From NCBI GenBank assembly GCA_913054565.1, contig CAJXHW010000104.1:1-6458 (forward strand): DNA of 6,458 bases. The letters run 5' to 3'. Source of the stretch: an uncultured Kordia sp. Lineage in GTDB: Bacteria; Bacteroidota; Bacteroidia; Flavobacteriales; Flavobacteriaceae. Position 1 is the first letter of the stretch. Each line of letters opens with the position of its first letter. Of this stretch, positions 1 through 4,509 are shown piece by piece. Both the position numbers and the translations under genes were made by a program. The notes under the pieces were generated by a model that had not been told where the DNA came from, did no database searches, and saw only the letters and a list, made by a program, of their open reading frames with translations.

Positions 1-189
1 GGCCATATCCTTCATCCACCCTACTGGAGTTTGTCCTATAAGCACATCTCTTAAAGTACCACCTCCTACAGCGGTAACAAATGCAATGATAAAAACTCCA
101 AACGGATCTAACTTTTTATGATAAGCAGTAAGTACACCAGATACCGCAAAGCTTATTGTCCCTAATACATCTAACACGTCAAAAAGCAT
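1..189 (-). CDS. TRIC/UPF0126 (YicG-like) membrane channel protein, N-terminal part, cut by the window edge
   Basis: The first 63 codons of an inner-membrane protein read leftwards off the window. The N-terminus MLFDVLDVLGTISFAVSGVL, the loop K-K-L-D-P-F-G-V and the glycine segment TAVGGGTLRDVLIGQTPVGW match the repeat of the UPF0126 family. These proteins resemble trimeric intracellular cation channels; some are described as glycine or cation transporters. Full-length members are about 200 aa with seven helices in two repeats, so only the first repeat is visible. The start at 189 fits the family N-terminus, and the frame upstream has no other ATG before a stop at 256-258. The gene lies 76 bp downstream of dps on the same strand but has its own good promoter (216-247), so it may be transcribed independently. 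The family call is confident; the substrate is unknown. Confidence 0.88.
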   Translation of the reverse strand, partial: MLFDVLDVLGTISFAVSGVLTAYHKKLDPFGVFIIAFVTAVGGGTLRDVLIGQTPVGWMKDMA

Positions 190-215
190 CGCATCAATAA
201 TTATAAAATTTGTTA

Positions 216-247
216 CAAATATATTGATGAAAAAGACACTATTGCAA
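216..247 (-). promoter_or_regulatory. Bacteroidota-type promoter for the TRIC/UPF0126 gene
   Basis: Read on the minus strand, TTG (plus-strand 245-247) is followed after 21 bp by TATATTTG (plus-strand 216-223). The second element is a perfect match to TAnnTTTG, and the spacing lies within the 17-23 bp used by the main Bacteroidota sigma factor. The start codon at 189 is 27 bp downstream, leaving a short leader. It lies wholly between the dps stop and this gene. It is a sequence match only; no start site is known. Confidence 0.65.
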
Positions 248-270
248 TAATAATATCATTAATTATTATT
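246..270. repeat. AT-only inverted repeat at the 3' end of dps
   Basis: AATAATAAT (246-254) and its complement ATTATTATT (262-270) flank a 7-nt loop. The repeat covers the dps stop codon (266-268) and touches the -33 element of the next gene. It could form a weak RNA hairpin at the end of the dps message. With no G:C pair and no clear T-tract beyond it, it is not a convincing terminator and may only reflect base composition. Confidence 0.35.
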
Positions 271-736
271 CATTCAACCAAGACTGCATCATCCAAACTG
301 TCTTTTCTTGCTCTGCTATAAAATCACTCATCAAACTATTAGTTCCTTCATCTTGCGCATCACCAGATAACCTTAATATTGTTCGTTCTAATTGTAACAA
401 AGAGCTTAAAGATGTAATAATTAACTGTACAGATTTCTCATCATTAGTAACGTTTTTACCAACTACGACTTTACTTGTATTTAAATAATCTTCAAAAGTG
501 TGTAGTGGCTGACCTCCTAATGTTAATATACGTTCTGCTATTTCATCTATCTTAATAGTCGCGTCAGTATATAATTCCTCAAACTTCATATGCAGTTCAA
601 AAAAACGTCTTCCTTTAATATTCCAATGAATACCTCTTAAATTTTGGTAATATGTTTGAAAGCTTGCCAACAAGTCATTCAACTTTAAATTAATCTCCTT
701 GGTCTTTGAAGTATCTAATCCTAAATTTGATATCAT
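266..736 (-). CDS. dps: Dps family ferritin-like DNA-protection / iron-storage protein
   Basis: A Dps-family mini-ferritin. Members form 12-subunit cages that oxidise Fe(II) with hydrogen peroxide, store the iron and in some species bind DNA. Numbered from the proposed start (156 aa), the inter-subunit ferroxidase ligands are all present with E. coli spacing: H37, H49, D64 and E68, in the motifs GIHWNIKG, FFELH and IDEIAERI followed by LGG. The rest is a four-helix bundle with no long lysine-rich tail, so DNA binding is not evident. An ATG 30 bp upstream (764-766) would add MFVLNLKTFK. I prefer 736 because MISNLGLD fits the family N-terminus and the upstream ATG lies inside a perfect -7 element (760-767). 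The gene is divergent from oxyR, which suggests peroxide induction. Family certain; exact start less so. Confidence 0.95.
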   Translation of the reverse strand: MISNLGLDTSKTKEINLKLNDLLASFQTYYQNLRGIHWNIKGRRFFELHMKFEELYTDATIKIDEIAERILTLGGQPLHTFEDYLNTSKVVVGKNVTNDEKSVQLIITSLSSLLQLERTILRLSGDAQDEGTNSLMSDFIAEQEKTVWMMQSWLNE

Positions 737-759
737 TTTAAATGTTTTTAAGTTTAAAA

Positions 760-767
760 CAAACATA
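760..767 (-). promoter_or_regulatory. Probable -7 element of the dps promoter
   Basis: On the minus strand this reads TATGTTTG, a perfect TAnnTTTG match. Transcription would start near 753, leaving a leader of about 17 nt before the ATG at 736. No TTG lies 17-23 bp upstream, so the promoter seems to lack a -33 element, as activator-dependent promoters often do. The element contains the upstream in-frame ATG (764-766), which argues against that ATG being the dps start. Confidence 0.5.
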
Positions 768-769
768 AC

Positions 770-825
770 AACTATTGAAATTGTTTTTTTAATAGTTTTT
801 ATTGATAGTTATTATATCTTTATCA
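770..825. promoter_or_regulatory. Candidate OxyR/LysR operator region between dps and oxyR
   Basis: The divergent spacer holds several symmetric elements. AACTATT (770-776) and AATAGTT (791-797) form an inverted repeat with a 14-bp spacer, just upstream of the dps -7 element. ATAGTT recurs at 805-810. TGATA (803-807) and TATCA (821-825) form a second inverted repeat with a 13-bp spacer. Two overlapping 15-mers, 792-806 and 805-819, each match 8 of 10 fixed bases of the E. coli OxyR half-site ATAGnTnnnAnCTAT. The spacing is not the classical tandem arrangement, and the region is so AT-rich that chance matches are likely. It is the expected place for OxyR to act on dps and on itself. I found no convincing promoter for oxyR here. 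Confidence 0.35.
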
Positions 826-841
826 TCAGAATTTATAACTT

Positions 842-1777
842 ATGACAATTACACAATTAAACTACATACTATCTGTAGCAGAATATCAAAATTTCACCAA
901 AGCGGCAGAACATTCCTATGTAACACAACCAACGTTAAGCATGCAAATTCAGAAACTAGAAGATGAATTAGGTGTTAAAATTTTTGATAGAACTAAAAAA
1001 CCTATCGAATTAACTGAGGTTGGTAAAAAAATTGTTTCACAAGCAAAAAATATCGTTAATGAATCTAATAGAATATCGGATATTATTGATCAAGAAAACG
1101 GCTTTATTGGAGGAGAATATAAAATAGGAATTATACCTACAATTATGCCAACATTGCTTCCAATGTTTTTAAAAACTTTCATTTCTAAGTATCCAAAAGT
1201 TGAGCTTAAAATAAAAGAATTAACTACAGAAGAAATTATCAAGCAGTTAAACGATGGACATATAGATGCTGCCTTAGCAGCAACACCATTAGATGATGAA
1301 AATTTAGTAGAAACGCCTTTATATTATGAACCATTTGTAGCCTATATCCCTGTAAACCATAGATTGGCTGACCATAAAGAAATTACAATTTCAGACCTAG
1401 ACTTAGAAGACATCTTATTGCTTGAAGACGGGCATTGTTTTAGAGATGGTATTATTAATTTATGTAATATGCCAAGGCATCAAAATAATAAAAAATTCAA
1501 ATTAGAAAGTGGTAGTTTTGAAACTCTTATAAAACTTTCTGATGAAGGTTTAGGCATGACCTTATTGCCTTATTTACACTCAAAACAGATAAAATGTGAT
1601 GAAAAGCCTTTACATCATTTTAAAGATCCTAAACCAGCACGAGAAGTTAGTTTACTTTACAAAAAAAGTAGACTTAAAATTCAAATAACAAATGCGTTAA
1701 AAGAAACAATTGAAGCTGTAGTAAGAGGTGCTATAGCTTTTCATGATGTAAAAATCATTAGTCCAAAAAAGAAGTGA
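842..1777 (+). CDS. oxyR: OxyR-like peroxide-sensing LysR-family transcriptional regulator
   Basis: A 311-aa LysR-type regulator. Residues 1-60 are the winged helix-turn-helix (FTKAAEHSYVTQPTLSMQIQ, then KLEDELGVKIFDR). About 60-90 is the linker helix and 91-300 the two-lobed effector domain. The peroxide-sensing signature is intact: LEDGHC ends at C199, and C208 follows in CFRDGIINLC. Both fall at the same numbers as the E. coli OxyR cysteines that form the regulatory disulfide, and T100 in GIIPT also aligns. The segment GLGMTLLP (about 236-243) is typical of the family. This protein should be activated by hydrogen peroxide oxidation and control antioxidant genes. The divergent dps is the obvious local target. 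The ATG at 842 gives the standard N-terminus. The lysine-rich end SPKKK runs almost into the terminator. Confidence 0.95.
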   Translation: MTITQLNYILSVAEYQNFTKAAEHSYVTQPTLSMQIQKLEDELGVKIFDRTKKPIELTEVGKKIVSQAKNIVNESNRISDIIDQENGFIGGEYKIGIIPTIMPTLLPMFLKTFISKYPKVELKIKELTTEEIIKQLNDGHIDAALAATPLDDENLVETPLYYEPFVAYIPVNHRLADHKEITISDLDLEDILLLEDGHCFRDGIINLCNMPRHQNNKKFKLESGSFETLIKLSDEGLGMTLLPYLHSKQIKCDEKPLHHFKDPKPAREVSLLYKKSRLKIQITNALKETIEAVVRGAIAFHDVKIISPKKK

Positions 1778-1782
1778 CATTA

Positions 1783-1822
1783 AAAAAAAGTCGGTTACCT
1801 AATTAAGTAACCGACTTTTTTT
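1783..1822. terminator. Bidirectional intrinsic terminator between oxyR and the convergent small gene
   Basis: A 9-bp stem, GTCGGTTAC (1790-1798) with GTAACCGAC (1807-1815), closes an 8-nt loop. It is flanked by seven A's on the left (1783-1789) and seven T's on the right (1816-1822), so it has a U-tract in either direction. It begins 5 bp after the oxyR stop. The last two T's are also part of the stop codon (1821-1823) of the minus-strand gene, so both transcripts share it. It is the strongest hairpin I found in the window. Confidence 0.93.
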
Positions 1823-2018
1823 ATGCTTTTAAATAAATTAAGCATTGATTCAATTCTGGTTTTTGTAAAGTTAGGCTTCCAAGCCAAATCCTTAATTCTT
1901 CAACTTCATATGGTAATAATCGTTCTACTGCTTTTTGAAGTTCTTTACAAAACAGATTAGCATCAAAACTTACTCTTTCAAGTACCGTTTTAGTGTAATC
2001 AAACATTGCTCTTGCCAT
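1821..2018 (-). CDS. Conserved-looking 65-aa hypothetical protein
   Basis: A small soluble protein starting MARAMFDYTKTVLERVSFDA and ending LNQCLIYLKA, mostly alpha-helical by composition. It has no signal peptide, membrane segment or metal motif; there are two isolated cysteines, in NLFCKEL and LNQCL. From memory, very similar short proteins (RAMFDYTKTVLE near the start, RLLPYEVEEL in the middle) occur in other Flavobacteriaceae. I cannot confirm that here and know no function. Reality is supported by normal codon content, the clean ATG and the placement of its stop against a perfect bidirectional terminator. It may be read from its own promoter: a poorly spaced TATATTTC lies near 2060, and a TATGTTTG (plus-strand 2146-2153) lies further upstream. 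Read-through from the AIM24 gene, 171 bp away, is also possible. Confidence 0.72.
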   Translation of the reverse strand: MARAMFDYTKTVLERVSFDANLFCKELQKAVERLLPYEVEELRIWLGSLTLQKPELNQCLIYLKA

Positions 2019-2145
2019 GTGTTAAATTGTATTTAGGGTTATTAACTATATAAAGAAACGAAATATAATCTTATATATTACCAAGCATATGTTAAATTTT
2101 ATTAACAATCCGTAAGTCATCACTTATTTTATTAATAAATTGATA

Positions 2146-2153
2146 CAAACATA
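2146..2153 (-). promoter_or_regulatory. Possible -7 element upstream of the 65-aa gene
   Basis: On the minus strand this is TATGTTTG, a full TAnnTTTG match, in the 171-bp gap between the AIM24 gene and the 65-aa gene. No TTG sits at the right distance upstream, and the leader would be over 120 nt. It is weak on its own. The rest of the gap is AT-rich, with only a short GTTAA-N6-TTAAC inverted repeat at 2091-2106 and nothing else I can name. Confidence 0.25.
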
Positions 2154-2189
2154 TATTAACAAAACCACACACTACTGAATGCCAGGTAT

Positions 2190-2987
2190 TTAAAACCTAT
2201 TGTCGCCATCTAATAAATCACCTAAACCACCAAGAAGACTTCCTTCACCTTTGCTTTTTCCGGTTCTTGGTATTGAAGCTATAACTCTTGATGCTAATCT
2301 GCTAAATGGTAATGACTGGATGTATACTGTACCCGGCCCTTGTAACCTAGCAAAAAACAAACCTTCACCGCCAAATACCGTATTCTTAATACCGCCAACA
2401 AACTCAATATCATAATTTACAGTTTGTGAAAATCCAACCAAACATCCCGTATCTACCTTTAAGGTTTCTCCTGCTGCAAGTTCTTTTTTACAAACTGTTC
2501 CTCCGGCGTGGACAAAAGCCAAACCATCGCCCTCTAATTTCTGCATTATAAACCCTTCACCTCCAAAAAAACCTCGTCCTAACTTTCTTGAAAATTCAAT
2601 TCCTACAGAAACCCCTTTTGCTGCACACAAAAAAGCATCTTTTTGGCAAATAAATTTTCCGTTTTTTTCTGCTAAATTTATAGGGATTATTGATCCTGGA
2701 TAAGGCGATGCAAAACTAACTTTCTTTTTATTATGTGAGGTATTTGAAAAAACAGTCATAAACAAACTCTCTCCAGTTAATAATCGTTTTCCTGCTGAAA
2801 ATAATTTTCCCAGCACGCCTTCACTCTGATTTGACCCATCGCCAAAAATTGTGCTCATTTCTAAACCACTTTCCATCATCATAAATGAACCAGATTCAGC
2901 AACAACACCTTCTTGCGGATCTAATTCAATCTCCACATATTGCATTTCTTCACCATGAATTTCATAATCAATTTCGTGCGCTATCAT
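2190..2987 (-). CDS. AIM24 / TIGR00266 family protein
   Basis: A 265-aa protein of the AIM24 (DUF124, TIGR00266) family, named after a yeast mitochondrial protein needed for normal inner-membrane organisation. The bacterial role is not established. The fold is all-beta with internal repeats, and the duplication is visible: FFGGEGFIMQKLEGDGLAFV (about 140-159) is echoed by VFGGEGLFFARLQGPGTVYI (about 204-223). A more divergent copy lies near LTGESLFMTVFSN (70-82). The N-terminal EGVVAESGSFMMME is also typical. The C-terminus is glycine-rich (GSLLGGLGDLLDG). There is no signal peptide or membrane helix, so it is probably cytoplasmic or peripheral. The start MIAHEIDYEI fits the family. It lies 63 bp downstream of the DUF4442 gene with no clear promoter between, so the two are probably co-transcribed. 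Confidence 0.92.
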   Translation of the reverse strand: MIAHEIDYEIHGEEMQYVEIELDPQEGVVAESGSFMMMESGLEMSTIFGDGSNQSEGVLGKLFSAGKRLLTGESLFMTVFSNTSHNKKKVSFASPYPGSIIPINLAEKNGKFICQKDAFLCAAKGVSVGIEFSRKLGRGFFGGEGFIMQKLEGDGLAFVHAGGTVCKKELAAGETLKVDTGCLVGFSQTVNYDIEFVGGIKNTVFGGEGLFFARLQGPGTVYIQSLPFSRLASRVIASIPRTGKSKGEGSLLGGLGDLLDGDNRF

Positions 2988-3050
2988 ATAGTTTGGTTTT
3001 AAATAGTGTATAGTATTGGTAAATCAATTTACTGTTTTTTTACATGAATA

Positions 3051-3515
3051 TTAATTTTTCTTTGTCTTAACCTTCAGTGTCCATTCAAAATTAAAAGACG
3101 ATACTACTACACCTTCACTATTTTTTCCAATAGCATTCATAACAATAACTTGTCCTTCTCCAGTTTCTATGGCTTGTTGTATTGTTGAATTTAATTTTTC
3201 ACCATCATTACACACAAAATTAATGCGTCCTTTAGCTTTTTTGGTAAATTCTGCATTATTACTTGCAACCAACATTGAAATGTTTTTACCAGACTCTTGT
3301 ATTTTTTGCATTACTAAAGCTCCTGTTGCTAACTCTGCTGCCATACCTTGTACTGCCCAAAACATTGATCCAAATGGGTTTTGATTAATCCATTTAAATT
3401 TTACACTCGTTGTGCTTTGTGAAGCATTGATGTTTTTTAATCGCACACCACATAAAAATGCTGATGGCAGCTTTGCTAATAAAAAAAAGTTAATCTTATT
3501 TGGAGTCATTGTCAT
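3051..3515 (-). CDS. DUF4442 domain protein (hotdog-fold, thioesterase-like)
   Basis: A 154-aa protein resembling DUF4442, a hotdog-fold family related to PaaI/YiiD-type acyl-CoA thioesterases. The visible family features are LAKLPSAFLCGVRL near residues 13-26, the NPFGS turn at 46-50, and a hydrophobic central helix rich in alanine (FWAVQGMAAELATGAL, 52-67). Beta strands follow, ending in VVVSSFNFEWTLKVK. The length is normal. The substrate and even enzymatic activity are unproven; an acyl-thioester hydrolase is the family-based guess. A second ATG two codons in (3507-3509) gives MTPNKINF and is an equally good start. A possible promoter lies just upstream (3531-3559), and the AIM24 gene follows. 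Confidence 0.85.
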   Translation of the reverse strand: MTMTPNKINFFLLAKLPSAFLCGVRLKNINASQSTTSVKFKWINQNPFGSMFWAVQGMAAELATGALVMQKIQESGKNISMLVASNNAEFTKKAKGRINFVCNDGEKLNSTIQQAIETGEGQVIVMNAIGKNSEGVVVSSFNFEWTLKVKTKKN

Positions 3516-3530
3516 CTCTTTATTTTTCTA

Positions 3531-3559
3531 CTAATTTATCAAATTACAGTTAGATACAA
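3531..3559 (-). promoter_or_regulatory. Candidate promoter for the DUF4442-AIM24 pair
   Basis: Read on the minus strand, TTG (plus-strand 3557-3559) and TAAATTAG (plus-strand 3531-3538) are 18 bp apart. The second matches TAnnTTTG at five of six fixed bases. Position and spacing are right for a short leader to the ATG at 3515, but the match is imperfect. Confidence 0.4.
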
Positions 3560-3594
3560 ATCATTTTATTTTGTTAATAAAATGTTAATTTTCA

Positions 3595-3615
3595 GTACTT
3601 TGTTTTGCATAGTAC
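3595..3615. promoter_or_regulatory. Inverted repeat over the -33 element, candidate operator
   Basis: GTACT (3595-3599) and AGTAC (3611-3615) form an inverted repeat with an 11-bp spacer that contains the -33 TTG (3605-3607) of the operon promoter. A dimeric regulator bound here would block RNA polymerase. PadR, encoded in the same operon, is the natural candidate, but the assignment is inference. Confidence 0.4.
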
Positions 3616-3641
3616 CTTTTTTTATCCATATATTTGCATAG
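3604..3641 (+). repeat. 9-bp direct repeat TTTGCATAG on both promoter elements
   Basis: TTTGCATAG occurs perfectly at 3604-3612 and 3633-3641, 29 bp apart. The first copy includes the -33 TTG; the second begins inside the -7 TATATTTG. Part of the identity (TTTG) follows from the promoter consensus. The shared CATAG is not explained by it, so the repeat may be a regulator site or simple coincidence. Confidence 0.5.
3605..3636 (+). promoter_or_regulatory. Bacteroidota promoter for the DUF4870-PadR-PspC-lipoprotein operon
   Basis: TTG (3605-3607, in the context TTTTG) and TATATTTG (3629-3636, a perfect TAnnTTTG) are separated by 21 bp. Transcription should begin near 3642, leaving about 24 nt before the first ATG at 3666. 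It is the best promoter in the window and the only clear one upstream of the four-gene operon. Confidence 0.8.
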
Positions 3642-3652
3642 AACAATACTAT
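3638..3652. promoter_or_regulatory. ATAG-N7-CTAT palindrome at the predicted start site, candidate operator
   Basis: ATAG (3638-3641) and CTAT (3649-3652) form a 15-bp inverted repeat spanning the predicted transcription start. The outer arms equal those of the OxyR half-site ATAGnTnnnAnCTAT, but the inner T and A are absent. A repressor site for PadR is at least as likely. With four-base arms in AT-rich DNA, chance cannot be excluded. Confidence 0.35.
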
Positions 3653-3665
3653 ATCATCAATCATT

Positions 3666-4109
3666 ATGCTAACAAAAAATCACAAAAACATTGCAAGTTT
3701 CATCCACATAGGGGTCTTTGCAAAATATTTTTTCCCATTCGGAAACTTTATTGCACCACTTTTAATTTGGACATTAAATAAGGACCGTTCAGAATTCATC
3801 GATCAGAATGGTAAACAAGTCATTAACTTTCAATTAAGCATCTTTCTGTATTTTATTACAATGCTTTTAATCTGTATCCCATTTGCATTACACTTCGGGC
3901 TTGGAATTGAAGAATTAGAAGAATTAAAAGGAAACATTACACCTTATGACTTAACAACCTTTACAGGTAGTATACTTGCCTTTGTAATTTTAGGAGTATT
4001 AGCATTGGGGTTATTAGTATTGGAATTGTATGCAACTATTACAGCTGCAATAAAAGCAAGCAACGGCGAATTGTATAACTACCCTATTACAATATCGTTT
4101 TTAAAATAA
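3666..4109 (+). CDS. DUF4870 (Tic20-like) small membrane protein
   Basis: A 147-aa inner-membrane protein of the DUF4870 family. Visible hallmarks are the first helix (about 10-36) containing PFGNFIAPLLIW (24-35), the polar connector KDRSEFIDQNGKQVINFQLS (39-58), a second helix (about 55-77), an acidic loop (EELEELKGN, 82-90), a third helix (about 101-128) and the short tail YNYPITISFLK. The molecular function is unknown. The family is often found beside PadR and PspC genes in Bacteroidota, as here. It is the first gene of the operon, 24 nt after the predicted start site, and its stop is 55 bp from padR. The ATG at 3666 gives a normal-length member. Confidence 0.9.
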   Translation: MLTKNHKNIASFIHIGVFAKYFFPFGNFIAPLLIWTLNKDRSEFIDQNGKQVINFQLSIFLYFITMLLICIPFALHFGLGIEELEELKGNITPYDLTTFTGSILAFVILGVLALGLLVLELYATITAAIKASNGELYNYPITISFLK

Positions 4110-4129
4110 TCATCATCAAAAATCAAAAA

Positions 4130-4168
4130 ATGAACAGATTACACAACATTAAAAGATTGAATCTATGA
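4130..4168 (+). CDS. Possible 12-aa leader peptide coupled to padR
   Basis: An ATG after a typical A-rich Bacteroidota start context (AATCAAAAA) opens MNRLHNIKRLNL and ends in TGA. That stop overlaps the padR start codon as ATGA (4165-4168). This geometry is common for translational coupling, so reading this peptide could feed ribosomes onto padR. It may equally be chance: the peptide has no recognisable features and is too short to judge by codon use. Confidence 0.3.
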   Translation: MNRLHNIKRLNL

Positions 4169-4509
4169 AATTAGAAAACACAAAAGCTCAAATGAGAAAA
4201 GGTGTCTTAGAGTATTGCATCTTATCAATTTTAGACGATCACGATGCGTATGTGGCTGAAATATTAGGCACTCTGAAAGACGCTAAAATGCTTGTGGTAG
4301 AAGGAACTATTTATCCTTTATTAACAAGGCTTAAAAATGCTGGACTACTCAACTATCGTTGGGAAGAATCAACTTCCGGACCACCAAGAAAGTATTATAC
4401 TTTAACAGAAAACGGAAAAACTTTTTTAAATGAATTAACTAAAACTTGGGAAAACTTACACCAAGCAGTAACAATTGTAACGAGCAAAAAAAACACTAAC
4501 GATGAATAA
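4165..4509 (+). CDS. PadR family transcriptional regulator
   Basis: A 114-aa PadR-type repressor of the short class: an N-terminal winged helix and a single C-terminal dimerisation helix. The recognition-helix segment EGTIYPLLTRLKNAGLL (46-62) and the wing ending SGPPRKYYTLTENG (71-84) are diagnostic. The last helix is about 85-108. Such proteins usually repress their own operon and are released by small molecules, protein partners or stress; no ligand can be inferred. It sits between DUF4870 and the PspC gene and overlaps the latter by 8 bp (4502-4509), so the two are translationally coupled. Likely targets are the repeats around the operon promoter (3595-3652). No promoter is visible in the 55-bp gap upstream. 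Confidence 0.94.
   Translation: MKLENTKAQMRKGVLEYCILSILDDHDAYVAEILGTLKDAKMLVVEGTIYPLLTRLKNAGLLNYRWEESTSGPPRKYYTLTENGKTFLNELTKTWENLHQAVTIVTSKKNTNDE

Noticed and set aside
775..814. Possible oxyR promoter elements (TTG at 781-783 with TAGTTATT at 806-813)
   Set aside because: Only four of six fixed bases match in the second element, and other pairings fail on spacing; such matches are expected by chance in this AT-rich spacer.
2113..2126. TAAGT-CATC-ACTTA hairpin followed by T-rich sequence
   Set aside because: A five-bp AT-rich stem is too weak, and its T-rich side faces the plus strand, where no gene needs a terminator.
2200..2415. A 71-codon plus-strand frame opposite the AIM24 gene
   Set aside because: It lies wholly inside a well-supported gene on the other strand, has a low-complexity proline/serine-rich product and no recognisable domain.
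3169..3384. A 71-codon plus-strand frame opposite the DUF4442 gene
   Set aside because: It is antisense to a real gene with intact family motifs, has no start context and matches no family.
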